Source: Macrobrachium rosenbergii
Taxonomy: Eukaryota > Arthropoda > Malacostraca > Decapoda > Palaemonidae
Direction of reading: 5' to 3'
Assembly (NCBI RefSeq): GCF_040412425.1
Contig: NC_089789.1
Span: 30,663,606 to 30,727,605 of the forward strand
DNA: 64,000 bases
The notes under the pieces were generated by a model. It saw nothing but the letters and a program-made list of their open reading frames with translations. It was not told the origin of the DNA and did no database searches. The position numbers and the translations under genes are program-made. The first letter of the stretch is position 1. Each line of letters starts with the position of its first letter. Below, in pieces: positions 1-43,674 of the stretch.

Positions 1-322
1 TTGGTGTTAACCGACCTGCTTCCTAATCTTCGAGGGATTTTTGGAAAGTGCCACAAATGCTTCATGTGAGCTGAGTTAACGTGTCACGTTCTTGGAAATC
101 AAAGCAAACAGCCACAGCTTTTGGCAGTTCACGACGTGGGCGACGTTTAAAACAACGTTCATTCAAAACAACGGGAACAAATCCCAATAACCATCTTTCA
201 CCCGCCCCCTCCAAGGGAAAAATGTTCTTTTCAGCGTAGAACAGAAAGTATCTTACCTTACGAAGACTTTGCTATGTGAAATAACGAACGGAACAGTTTC
301 CAGAAGCAGTTTAAAAGAACTC

Positions 323-358
<36 letters not shown>
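323..358. repeat. (CT)n microsatellite
   Basis: Pure CT dinucleotide run. Confidence 0.9.
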
Positions 359-362
<4 letters not shown>

Positions 363-639
363 ACGAGCGTTGCCTCCACAAACTCTTTAGTGTGATTCAC
401 TCTTGTCGTTCTCAGTCTGAATAGGCTCGTTGACGAAAGCTATTTATATCAACTCTTGCTTTTAGGTTGAGTCATTATTAAGTGAATGAGTAACTGAAAG
501 CTGACAAGAAACCTGATTTAATTCTTATCATCTAGGGAAACAGAAATTGGGTTGCAGTACCAGTCGAGACCGTCTTTAAGAACCGTGACCCACTTCGACT
601 TTAAGGTCAAAAAGACCAAACATGAAAGTCGAATCTAGT

Positions 640-643
<4 letters not shown>

Positions 644-719
<76 letters not shown>

Positions 720-796
720 GGCAAGATCAAATAGTCATAATATGAAGTTTACGCATAATGGAGCCTGCCCTCACGAAATGAACAAGGAGAGAAGGG

Positions 797-862
<66 letters not shown>

Positions 863-945
863 GATGGCAAGATCAAATAGTCATAATATGAAGTTTACGC
901 ATAATGGAGCCTGCCCTCACGAAATGAACAGGAAGAGAAGGGTAT
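644..945. repeat. Tandem duplication of a (CT)n plus 85-bp unit
   Basis: (CT)n at 644-714 followed by 85 bp (GGAATGGCAAGATCAAATAG...) and again (CT)n at 799-860 followed by the same 85 bp. The unique parts differ at only a few positions, so the 146-bp duplication is recent. Confidence 0.85.
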
Positions 946-2994
946 GTAGTATTTACAAAAAGTCTAGTATGTCTCTGATGATATAAATAGTGGGTCATAC
1001 TACTAGCTGACTGTTGCGGGTCACGGCTGAGGTGGAGAGAGAGGGAGAAACCTCGACGAGGTAATCCTCGTCAGACCGAGGCGGAAACAATCGTAATGCA
1101 TCTCGCATCTTGTCATGATTTTGTCATATCTGCAACTTTACGCAACATTTCGCTTATAAGAAGCCGAAGTATCCACGTAAATGGCAGTTGGGGCTGCCCC
1201 ATCTATCTAATCCTATTGCGCTGCTCTTCACTTCCCTTCTCGTCTCTCTCATAATTTGAATTCTCGAACAAATATATTATCATTTTCTTCAGAGGGAACT
1301 TCACTCTCCACAGTCAGTATCTTTGGTTACTGATTAAAATTGCCTATATGGCATATCGGTCCGAGCGGTCATCTGTCCACATAATTCGTCCCTAGTTTGA
1401 CAAACTGGCGTAGGTCGTCTTTTCCTCATTCGGAGAAAATAGGCTTCATAGATTTTGATGTTATTCAGAGCTCCTAAACGGCTCATCTTTTGAGGAAGTT
1501 TTGACAACGGAGACAGCTGAAATTTTTATATGTTTTAGGATTGAGAAATTATAACTTGAAAACTAAAAAAAAAATGGGATATGCTAGTTCGTCAAAACAG
1601 GGACGAATTGAACAAATATTGTTATATGTAGTTGTATTTTCTTAGATCTAGTAACAGAAAGAAAGAAGAAGACATGCTACATGATGTCAACCTCATATAC
1701 ATTTGGTGTAGTTGATTTCGGACAAATGGCTTCGTTCTTTGGAGTTTGTTCAGGCAAAAGGAAAAATGATACATAGCAGAATGCAGCATTTGAAACCGCG
1801 ACTGCATAATGTATTCTCGCCCCAGCACTGCAAACATTTCGCATTTTGTGGCTGGGACTCTATTCTAGCCGCCGTAACACGAGATTCTGCAAATAGGGGG
1901 ATTCTAAATGGGGCATTTTGGTAGTGGGGGTTGTTGAAAAGGAGAGGTGGGAGACTGATCCTACTTGTTCGGGCTCGTTCACTGTGTGCTCAGAAACTTG
2001 TAAATTACATTTGATTACATTCTAAATCACGTTATAATTATTGATTATAAGTTGTCATAAAATTGAGAAGTCATAACTTCGAGAGCAAATTATAAATGCA
2101 GTGTCTTGTTGTACTCCAGATTTCACGAAATATCAGACTTTTTGTGTACTTTGATAGGACATTCAGAATTATACTTTAGAAAATTAAAATGCTGAGGAAA
2201 TAGTTTTCTAGAGTAAGTGTTTGTACAAAGTAGATGGAATATTATACTGGTGAATGTAATTTTGAGATGTGGAGTGGCAGGAGGTATATTCGATCATCAT
2301 TTGGTTGAAGTAAAACTTGAAATAGATAGAAATACAAGTGCTATGGTCAAGGGCGAAAATATAACTGTGCATGTGATCGAGACAAGAGAATTTGATCAGA
2401 AGGAAGTGTGAAGAACTGTTAATTACCTCTAGTTTCTTACTTAGTCGTTACATACTGGCAACGTTAACAGTACAACACGGGCTCTTTGCCCATCTCTCTG
2501 GCCGTACCACAATCATTCTATCTGTAATTTGTCAGTTGCTGACTGCGCTACATCTACTCCTTTGCCTTTCAAGAGAAGTCTCTCAAAGGGTGCGGCTCTT
2601 TGCAATGACGAACACTACATAAAATATTCAGAATAACAGACCTTTTTGGTTCCCATTCCATAGCTCAAACGGCTTACAGTAGCCACTAATTACTGAGAGG
2701 AATGTTAGGCTAAATGTAGACTCGTTTCCTAAAGCCTTTGGAATAATAAAAACAATGATAGTTGTTTTTTCCAACTATTCGAAGTCTTCATGAAACCGAA
2801 AATGTTTAAAGAAAGAATAATACTCCTTTTTGTATATACATCCATTATTCACTAATTATTTTGAGAAATCTGAGATTAACTGTAGACCACTTTTCGATAA
2901 CTCAGATTGTCCGGAGAAAAAATTACCCTCGGTTTTCATAGGTTTTATATGCATACGATTCACCAATATACCTGAGCGTCGAAAGAAATCTTAC

Positions 2995-4186
2995 CATAAA
3001 TGCTACTTTCGATTTAATAAATCATAAGGCACTTATGTGCAAACTTCAGAATCTTGGAGTGGATGGATATGTTCAAGGATTACAGGTAGGCAGCAGCGAG
3101 TTGTTGATGGGATCTTTGGCGAACCAAGACCTGTTGTGTCTGGAGTTGCACAGAGGGTAGTGTTCTCAAGTTTATACAAGTGATATGGTTGTTGACCTGG
3201 AAAACAAGATTGTTCAGTATGCTGATGATGCAACACCAGAGAAATGAAGCCGCCCTTAGCCTCAGTCGGGACATGGAGCGGATTAATGGGGTGGGCAGTC
3301 GGTGGGGTATGATGCTGAACTCCAGTAAAACAAAAAGACTGTTGATTAGCAGATCTCGTGCATATTTTCCACCCCATCCTCACTTTCAGGTGGATGGGAC
3401 TCTGCTAAATGAGTCTGAAGCTTACTTTTAGTTCCTCGTTGGGCGAGCGGGTTCCGTTCTCAGCTACCACTCTGTTGGCCGCGAGTTCGAATCTCCGACC
3501 GGCCAATGAAGAATAAGAGGAATTTATTTCTGGTGATAGAAATTCATTTCTCGCTATGTGGTTCGGATTCCACAATAAGCTGTAGGTCCCGTTGCTAGGT
3601 AACCAATTGGTTCTTAGCCACGTAAAATAAATCTAATCCTTCGGACCAGCCCTAGGAGAGCTGTTAATCAGCTCAGTGATCTGGTTAAGCTAAGATACAC
3701 TTAACTTTTTGAACTATACTCGGTGTAACTTTTGACTCACATCTTACTTTTGAGAAACATCTAACGAAGTGTCAGTACGGAAGTTTGATACTGTACGTAG
3801 GGCCTCATATATTTATAACAGTGATGAAACCAGTGCAACCTGTTTTAAGTCATTTGTCCTTTCTTTAGTAGAACACTGCTCTCCGGTGGTGATGTCTGCC
3901 TCTGCCTAAGATTTATCTCTTTTAGACAGAGTGGTTCGTGGTGGTAGATTTCTGTTTCCTGATATTAGCAGATATAACTTGCAACATCGATAGATGGTCT
4001 CTTGTTTGTCAATTTTCCATAGGTTGTATTTTAACAGAGATCTTCCACATTCACAATTGATCCCTGATCCTCATTTCCTGCCGAGAGCAACCAGATTTGC
4101 TGAACAGCAGCATCAATATGCAGTAAATGTGCCTCGCTGTCGAACTTCTCAGTTCCACAAGTCATCTATCGTTTATATGGTGTAGT
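2995..4186 (+). mobile_element. Degenerate Jockey-like LINE reverse transcriptase fragment, split by a SINE
   Basis: The left part (to 3430) encodes, with frameshifts, ATFDLINHKALMCKLQNLG, the catalytic motif YADDA at 3218-3232, and SRWGMMLNSSKTKRLLISRS. The right part (from about 3722) continues with LGVTFDSHLTFEKHL and, later, LPRATRFAEQQHQYAVNVPR followed by RCRTSQFHKS. The order and spacing match the reverse transcriptase and C-terminal part of non-LTR elements of the Jockey type common in arthropods. Frameshifts and stops make it inactive. Confidence 0.8.
3431..3717 (+). mobile_element. tRNA-derived SINE (full-length-like copy)
   Basis: The 5' end resembles a tRNA: an A-box-like TTGGGCGAGCGGG and a B-box-like GAGTTCGAATCTCCGACC spaced as in tRNA-derived promoters. 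The body then matches the copies at 9980-10248 (minus) and 54406-54562 (minus, partial). It sits inside the LINE fragment at 2995-4186. ACTTTT-type sequence lies on both sides and may be the remains of a target-site duplication. Confidence 0.8.
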
Positions 4187-5609
4187 ATGCGTACCTGTTA
4201 ACGTCACAGGAAGAGACACCATTCCCGAAGATATATCGCAACACAGCCGTCATCAAAATCATTATTATTGCTCACAGATTTCTCATATTATTGCGTCAGA
4301 TTGCACTATTTTATCAACAAACGAATAATATAATCAAACAACAGCTGAAGACGCCACGGAAACATTGAAGTAACAAAATAAGTGAATGAGAAGGATCTCC
4401 CGACGAAACGATAAGGAAGTAATGCCTCCCCTCCCGCAACCCAGACAGTCAGAAAATGGAGGTGTCTGGCATCTGCATAAAAAGACTCTGACGTAGTCTT
4501 TGGAACGGCTCTCCCCTCCCTTGACACGTAGATGCACTCCTGGCTCGTCATTATTTTTAAATGTTTCTCGTATTTCTAAACAGAGAAATGCAGTTTCAAT
4601 TCCTTTGATTCTGTTTTTTTAAATCATTTCTGTGGCCCTGTCGAGTCGAGTGCTAGATTGCGTAATTGCTGCAATTATTATTAATACGAATGTGTTTCGT
4701 AATTGTGGTTATAGTTTTGCTATACTGAGAATGATGGTGTTTTCTGCTGTTCACATTTCATGATTAGGTACTTGTATTTTGTTTCACGAATGCTGTGAGA
4801 AAACAGACATCGTGGATACATTATGAACAATGTATATACTCTTAATAATAGTTGTTCTATTCACTGTATATTTGATAAAATATTCTTGTTACGGCAGTGG
4901 CATGAAACCATAGCTATTCCCAGAATTAAATATCAGTCGGTAGTAAGTATATGAATTTTTTTTTCGTTGGGAAATAAGATATGAATAGTAAATTATACAT
5001 ACGACTCATATTGGATCATCATTTAAGGGTAAATAGAATAAGAAGAAAGTGTTTTATAGCATTATCAACTGCTCCTTAAGAGTTCAGTAAAGTAGAACCA
5101 AATAAATTATCTTAAAGCTGTATATAAATTTCCCTTCTCAATAAAATAAATTATGAATGACAGGTAAAAGGTATTTTTAAGCCATGTCACATTTATTTAA
5201 GCTCTGCTTTTGAACGACTGCTGTAGCGCGTGAAGTAACTTACAAGTCGGACATTACCAAATAAGTCATTTCCAAGCATTATCTATATGTTTCTTGTAGA
5301 TCAAATAGAAATTAATCATTAGTTCAAAATTTGCACACTCTCGAATAGAGGGAAGAAGAAAACATAAAAATTTATAAACAGAAAACAAGAACATCTATCA
5401 GTATGGGATTTTATATATCTTCATCATTCTAAAGCACGCCCTTTCGAAAAAAATAGAAAAAGAAAACAGAAATAACAGGCCTTTAAGAGAAGGAACCTCC
5501 GTATTTCGTCTTAAACATGAATTAGAAGAGCTTCCCCATACTTATTCTCACCCTCTTCCCCCCTCCCCCACTCCCCTATTGCCCCAGCCCTCCCCACTTA
5601 CCGTCCTCC

Positions 5610-5830
5610 TTTATTCAAGAAGCTGGGAAGACCCATCATCCTATAGGGGCCAGCCGCTCGCTGGACGCGTCCCAAAGGAGTTTCGGAAGACTAAAAACAG
5701 TTTCAGGATAGCGTCTGGTTATGGCACTTTAGGGGAGAAGGGAACTCTCGCTATTTACGCGTGGGAATTCCTTTGCACCGTGGCCAACTCTTCTTACTTG
5801 CTTATTAAAGTCATCTTCTCTCTCCCCACC
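5610..5830 (+). repeat. Diverged interspersed repeat, copy A (with 7020-7200)
   Basis: Shares with 7020-7200 the order: CATC.TCCTAT.GGG, TGGACGCGT.CC.AAGG.GTTT, .AGCGTCT, TTACxxGTGGGxATT, and .CTTATTAAAG/ATCAATAAGC...CATCTTCT. Same orientation, about 1.4 kb apart. No family recognised. Confidence 0.6.
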
Positions 5831-6202
5831 TCCCCTCTCCCCACCTCCTACCTTTATCTCTTTTGTAACTTCTGTTTCTGGTAATCTTCACGTAATATTC
5901 CAGTGATCTATATGGGCAAAGGCGTAGCCTACTACTTGCTAGAAAAAACAAGCAAGTAACGGCTGTTTTTTTTTTTTTTTTTCTTCTGAAAATTTACATC
6001 ATTAAATGAGAATCCCCTTGTTGCCGCAAATCGTTCATTGAGGGTTATTTTGTACAAATGAAATATATTCCAAACTAATCAAATAAAAGTCCCTGGGTTT
6101 TACCTTATTATTACTGTTATCATTCACATCGAACAAGCGGAAAAACACATTAAATTGCTCAGCAAACCTCATCAGAAAGAAGAACCACATAACAAATAAG
6201 AA

Positions 6203-6532
6203 GTAAAAATGCGCCGAAGAAACTTCGGCGCAATCGAGTTTTCTGTACAGTTTATAATACTGTATGAGTCGTGGCCCATGAAGCTTTCAGCCAAGGCCCG
6301 GTGGTGGCCTGTCCTATATCGCCGCCACTCGCACGATTATGTCTAACTTTAACCTTAATTAAAATAAAAACTACTGAGGCCAGAGGGCTGCAATTTGGTA
6401 TGTTTGATGATTGGAGGGCGGATGATCAACATACCAATATGCAGCCCTCTAGCCTCAGTAGCTTGTAAGATCTGAGGACGGACAGACAAAGCCGTCACAA
6501 TGGTTTTCTTTTACAGAAAACTAAAAAGTATA
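6203..6532 (-). mobile_element. Hairpin-rich non-autonomous element, copy 1
   Basis: One end carries a perfect hairpin, GCGCCGAAG-AAA-CTTCGGCGC (6211-6231). A central imperfect palindrome of about 100 bp pairs CTACTGAGGCCAGAGGGCTGC with GCAGCCCTCTAGCCTCAGTAG (6371-6463). The other end holds AGTTTTCTGTAAAAGAAAAC-like sequence in reverse complement. It shares all these parts with 14915-15326 in the opposite orientation and has no coding capacity. Confidence 0.75.
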
Positions 6533-7019
6533 AACAAATCAAGAAAAAGTAACACAAGCAGGGAAGAAGAACAACTGTCAACGGGGTCATTTCACCTTTA
6601 TTCCAAACAGAAAAAAGGAAAGAAGAAAGAAGAGCATTCAGTAGTGTACCTTCTCCGAGGCCGCATTCTGTAATCTCCAAAAATCACTCTTCTTTCGAAT
6701 GTGTATGTGTCTGCGTTACCAGAATATCTTGAGAACGAGTGAACTGAATTTGATGAATATTTGGCTGATCTATTCGTCAGGTGACCTAAGAATGATCAAT
6801 GTTTTGGAGCCATTGGCTTAATTAAAAGTCAGATGGCTTCTGTGTATGCAAGCTGTCCAATTTTCCCCCAATCCTCCTTTATTCCTGACATAAACGCATA
6901 GATACACAAGCATGCAACCTCTTTCTGACGATTAAAAAAAGTATATAAGGAAAATGGGGCCTGGCTTTGGCAGTGAATGAAAATCATTTTCCCCTTTTCT
7001 TTTCCTCCTACGAGAGGGT

Positions 7020-7200
7020 ACAGGGACATCCGTCCTATGGGGACACTGGTGTTCGTTGGACGCGTTCCCGAAGGCGTTTTTGAAAGCGGGAAACCGTGTA
7101 AGAAAAGCGTCTTTCTGGAACGCTGAAGGGTTGAATGGAAATTTCTGCTTACATGTGGGGATTACTTTCCTCCATCAATAAGCTCCTTTTTACGCCATCT
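7020..7200 (+). repeat. Diverged interspersed repeat, copy B
   Basis: Partner of 5610-5830; see that entry for the shared blocks. It is followed by (CT)n and (ATT)n tracts. Confidence 0.6.
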
Positions 7201-7247
7201 TCTTTGTTTATTCGTTGTTTCTTGTACCTCGTGGCTGTTTATGTAAT

Positions 7248-7250
<3 letters not shown>

Positions 7251-7305
<55 letters not shown>

Positions 7306-7343
7306 TTACGTGCGTTAATGCCAGCGCTCTACTTCAGAGATTC

Positions 7344-7403
<60 letters not shown>
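7251..7403. repeat. (CT)n and (ATT)n microsatellites
   Basis: (CT)n at 7251-7303 and (ATT)n at 7344-7403; open frames through them encode only Ser-Leu, Tyr or Ile runs. Confidence 0.9.
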
Positions 7404-7404
<1 letters not shown>

Positions 7405-7480
7405 TCAGTAGATGAAACCTGTTTACATGAACAAGCACACAGGGGCCACTGACTTGAAATTCAAGCTTGCAAAAGATGTT
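7404..7480 (+). repeat. ATT-linked repeat (CAGGGGCCACTGACTTGAAATTC core)
   Basis: Directly follows (ATT)n and reads GATGAAACCTG...AACAAGCACACAGGGGCC, then ACTGACTTGAAATTCAAGC. The same core occurs next to ATT or AAT tracts at about 12027-12136 (minus), 17301-17352, 17418-17545, 20716-20800, 21222-21335 and 25046-25140 (minus). Confidence 0.7.
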
Positions 7481-7554
7481 GGTTTCAACCTCCCACCGCA
7501 GACCCCACACAGCAGCAGTAACTGATTATGATACAGAGCCAGTGATTTATATCA

Positions 7555-7561
<7 letters not shown>

Positions 7562-7617
<56 letters not shown>
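7562..7617. repeat. (CT)n microsatellite
   Basis: Pure run of about 28 units. Confidence 0.9.
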
Positions 7618-7623
<6 letters not shown>

Positions 7624-8048
7624 TGCACACTCATCTGACAGAGATTAAAAAGAAACTCATAGCAAGATTTGAAATTGGTGTCACGTCACTTTCCGGCTAC
7701 TGAGTTTTGTATGCCCAAATCTCCTATTTCTGCAATACTACAACATAAACAGACCATCAAAGGAGCTGATGCTGCGAAGAGTGAAAGCTCTTACAAAATA
7801 AAAAGTCACAGATGGCTGAAGAGATTGAGAAATTGTTGCCTGTGATGGTGTTTCTGAGGCCATCATTCGTGTAAGGCGAAATAACAGTTTGTGGCACTAG
7901 GCTGTGAGACAGTGCAGCACCTGAACAGTGTGGGCATGATGCTACTCTGTAAAGTGAGTAGCATGCGCTAACTTTTGCGTGGAGGCACTGGAGGTGCTAA
8001 CGTACTTCCTTGTCGAAATAGATCCAATTGGAGGTGGTCAAACGATAC

Positions 8049-8060
<12 letters not shown>

Positions 8061-8108
<48 letters not shown>
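8061..8108. repeat. (TA)n microsatellite
   Basis: Pure run, preceded by (ACAT)n. Confidence 0.9.
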
Positions 8109-8110
<2 letters not shown>

Positions 8111-8117
8111 TTGTGGT

Positions 8118-8425
8118 AAGTGCCATCAGTACACCTCATGTGGTGCACTATACGCATTACTTTTGGTCTTTGCAGCGCCCCTTCGGCCCCTAGCTGCAAC
8201 CTCTTTCATTCCTTTTACTGTACCTCCATTCATATTATCTTTCTTCCACCTTACTTTCTACCCTCTCCTAACAATTGATTCATAGTGCAACTGCTTTGAG
8301 GTTTTCCTCCTGTTAGGCTTTTCAGACCTTCTGACTCTCAATTTCCCTCTCAGCGCTGAATGACCTTATAGGTCCCAGCGCTAGGCCTTTGGCCTAAATT
8401 CTGTATTCTATTCTATTCCATGATA
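8118..8425 (+). repeat. Interspersed repeat with AGCGCTGAATGACCT...GGCCTTTGGCC end
   Basis: A match in reverse complement lies at 14277-14460 (same order: GCAGCAACCC, AGCTGCAACTCC, CTCTCCTAACAATTG, CAGCGATGAATGACCTCATA, TTTGGCC) and a 70-bp match at 48980-49050. Function and class unknown; probably the 3' part of a retroelement. Confidence 0.7.
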
Positions 8426-9107
8426 TAGCAATTATTCAAGTCATAACTGCCATATTTTGGAAGCTGGAAACCACCTGTCAAGAAAGAGGCCCAGCCAGCA
8501 GAACCTGAAGTCCATTCATCGAAAGATCTTGAGAATGCTTGCCATGAAAGGAACCCAAATAAATATCCTTAGAAGCCGCTGCCCTCTGGACAGGACACCT
8601 TCCAATAATGATAGAACGATAGCGCTATGTATGTGGCATTACTAACATCATCTCTGTAGTTATAAGAAGCCTATTCTGTAGGCAGGCCTTATATGATGTA
8701 TTTTTAAAGTTCTCTGAAAACGAGCTACGAATCGAAGAGAACATAAAGGTTTTATCAGGTAATCAAAATCCAAGAAATCCAGTGGAGCAAAAGAACAGCA
8801 CTGTTGACTGTTTTTATAGATTTAGCAGGCCTTATGCCTGCACAGGCTTTTTTTACGAGCTCAGCTAGCCAGGAGATTTACTTTTGTCTGGTTCAGCATC
8901 GTGAGCCACCGACTAATAGACTAAATTCCTTGTTGATTCTTACTTCATCTCTGCTGACACTAGCATCAGTTTTGTGTCGTCTCATATTGTACCGTCCTTT
9001 TTTTTTTCAACACCAACCAAACCATGTATGAAACCAAAGGACGACAAAGGTTCTAGAACGTTAAATTCAAAACTCCAAACAAGAAAGGTCTAGGCTCACT
9101 AAAATTC

Positions 9108-9408
<301 letters not shown>

Positions 9409-9979
9409 TACACACTGAGAAAAGTTATGTATACATGCAAAGCGGTTATATGTACCTGTTGCTAAATATGCACATGCATATACACCTACATCACTTACGT
9501 TCCTTCTTCCTCATTGCTTTTCCTCGCCACCAATTCGTCTAGATAAATACACTCGACAAGATTCTGCGTAAAAGAATTACCATTCCTTGTATTGTGCTTC
9601 CGCCTCGAGGTAAAGAAGCTGTCGGAACTTTTCCATGGATGTCACTCTGGGTGAAGGCATCCAGGGAAAAGATGACGACACGTGCAGGGAGGAGCTGAGG
9701 GTGGAAGAAGGGAGGGAGGATGAAGATGAAGAAGAAGATAAAAAGAATAAGGGACAGAATCGCCGGATGAAAAATGATTGGATTTTATGTGGGGATGCCG
9801 ATGGGACGGCAACTCAGCGTGCTTATCAAGTTGAGCCTAAACGAAAAAGGCGCTTATATAGGAAGGGATGAATGAGGGAGTAAATATAAAGAGGATATGG
9901 AGGGGAGTTGTGTGAGGACTAAAATAGGGAAAAGTTAATGAGACCATATTGTATTTAGCCTGTAAAGGCTGATGGTAAA

Positions 9980-10248
9980 GTTAAGTATATCTTAGTTTAA
10001 CCAGACCACTGAGCTGATTAACAGCTCTCCTAGGGCTGGCCCGAAGGATTAGATTTATTTTACGGCTAAGAACCAACTGGTTACCTAGCAACGGGACCTA
10101 CAGCTTATTGTGGAATCCGAACCACATTATAAAGAGAAATGAATTTCTATCACCAGAAATAAATTCCTCTAATTCTTCATTGGCCGGCTGGAGAGTCGAA
10201 CGCTGGGCCAACAGCGTGCTGGCCGGGAGAGCTCTACCCACCCCTCCA
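9980..10248 (-). mobile_element. tRNA-derived SINE, same family
   Basis: The reverse complement follows the 3431-3717 copy over nearly its full length, including the segments CCTAGGAGAGCTGTTAATCA and TAACCAGTTGGTTCTTAGCC. Its B-box region is altered (GTTCGACTCTCC). Confidence 0.8.
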
Positions 10249-10269
10249 ATAAAGAACTAAGGCTGATGG

Positions 10270-10399
<130 letters not shown>

Positions 10400-10722
10400 C
10401 CTCAAACCCCTCATGAAGAAGATGACCAAGAAACGCGACCGCCAGATCCATCGCCAAACGGGAGCTAATGAGGCCAAAAACCACTAGGGAATTTGGTCAT
10501 TCTCCTCCTTCTTAAGAAACGCCACCTCCATAACATCGGAGGCCTACATGCCACACCTTTATGTTTTGTATATATACCATTGTAACTTTCCACCTGTCCA
10601 TATTCTACCAGTGAACAGGGGCACAGAAGTTAGTGCCCGAAATATATGGTTTCAACGTTTAAATAGTGTTTTATGGGCCTTCTTATATTCATATTACACT
10701 GTAGTATTACAGGAAAGACATT

Positions 10723-10872
<150 letters not shown>

Positions 10873-11097
10873 GAGGAGGAAAGGTACCCGCGGACTCATC
10901 GAAAGAATGACAGGGTAGGGAAATTATACTGCAATGTGAAGATAAAATTTGAATAGGAAAATAGGTACAGAAAAATAAAGACAATAACCTCTTCCACGCT
11001 AAAAAAAAAAATCCTCTCTATCTCTCTACATTTTGCAAACAGATTCCAACTTCCTCTCTCTCTTTAAGAAGTATAAGACAACGATTTCCCCCACCCA

Positions 11098-11100
<3 letters not shown>

Positions 11101-11163
<63 letters not shown>
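11101..11163. repeat. (CT)n microsatellite
   Basis: Pure run of about 31 units. Confidence 0.9.
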
Positions 11164-11166
<3 letters not shown>

Positions 11167-12026
11167 TCTGAATAACAGAAATACCCTTCAACTAGAAATG
11201 GAACAGACAGAATAGAACAAATGAATGACGCGAATTCATATGGGAAATACCTCAGACATATTTTACGGTATTTGACATCACCAGCCGGGCCGCACCAAGA
11301 GAGAGAGAGAGAGGAAAGAATAGGTATGAACTGGAGAAGGGTAATAAAAGTAGAACGAATAGGTGAAGACATAGATGGGTATCTTGCGATCCACTGATAT
11401 TTAAATCGTATTATGTCATATTTTTAATGTCCTTGTTCATTTGTTCGATTATTCTGCTCATTTATCCTCTTCGGTATTCTATGTATTGTGTAGGTATCCT
11501 TTTACATACATACATATATTTTTCTTTTCATTTACTTTTAAATTCACTGTCCTTTTTTCTTCGCCTCTTTCTCTTCACAGACCCTGCTGTGTTGTTTCTC
11601 ATTTACTTGTTTTTCATTTATTCGGACCCCAGTTTTTTTTTGTACTTATTTCTCTTCCTTTTTATCACTCCGTCGACTGGTGTTATTGTCTTATTTTCCT
11701 TTATTTATTTTATGTTTACTTATGCTTTCATCCATTTCTGTTCTTGTTCGCGGTTGGTGGTCTCTTTCCATTTGTTCATTTAGATTTCTCTATATTCTTC
11801 TCTACCTTTCACTTCCCTTTCATTCTCTCCCTCTGTAGGACCTCCACAATCTCCCTGAGGATGTCGTGCAATTGGAACTGCACAAACTCAAGCGAAAATG
11901 CAGCGCATTACTACCCTAATACTATTCTCAGTGCCTTTTAATACATTCATATCTATTTATTAATTTATTAGTTTATTTTTCTTTAATAATTGAGATCTAT
12001 TCTTTCTTTGTTTCCCTTTACCGTCT

Positions 12027-12136
12027 CTTACTTCCTAACGAACACCATGTTCTTTGGAAGCTTGAATTTCAAGTCAGTGGCCCCTTTGGTAGGCTTCTTC
12101 CATACGCATAGGGTTCATCCTCTGAATAATAATAAT
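12027..12136 (-). repeat. ATT-linked repeat, between the decoy exon and the true exon
   Basis: Reads AACACCATGTTCTTTGGAAG, CTTGAATTTCAAGTCAGTGG, CCCC and ends GGTTCATCCTCTGAATAATAAT; the reverse complement matches the 21222-21335 copy over its full length. Confidence 0.7.
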
Positions 12137-12176
12137 TCTGCGGTTCTCACTTCCCTTTCATTCTCTCCCTACGTAG

Positions 12177-43674
<31,498 letters not shown>

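Noticed and set aside
622..891. Open frame encoding Ser-Leu repeats
   Set aside because: It is a translation of (CT)n tracts; the same holds for all frames of LSLS, REREre, YIYI, NNNN or LLLL type across the window.
6203..6532. Helitron
   Set aside because: A terminal hairpin is present, but a clear 5' TC and 3' CTRR end and insertion between A and T could not be shown in both copies.
11441..11941. 166-codon open frame
   Set aside because: T-rich, Phe/Leu-dominated translation of intron sequence without family resemblance; no splice or start context.
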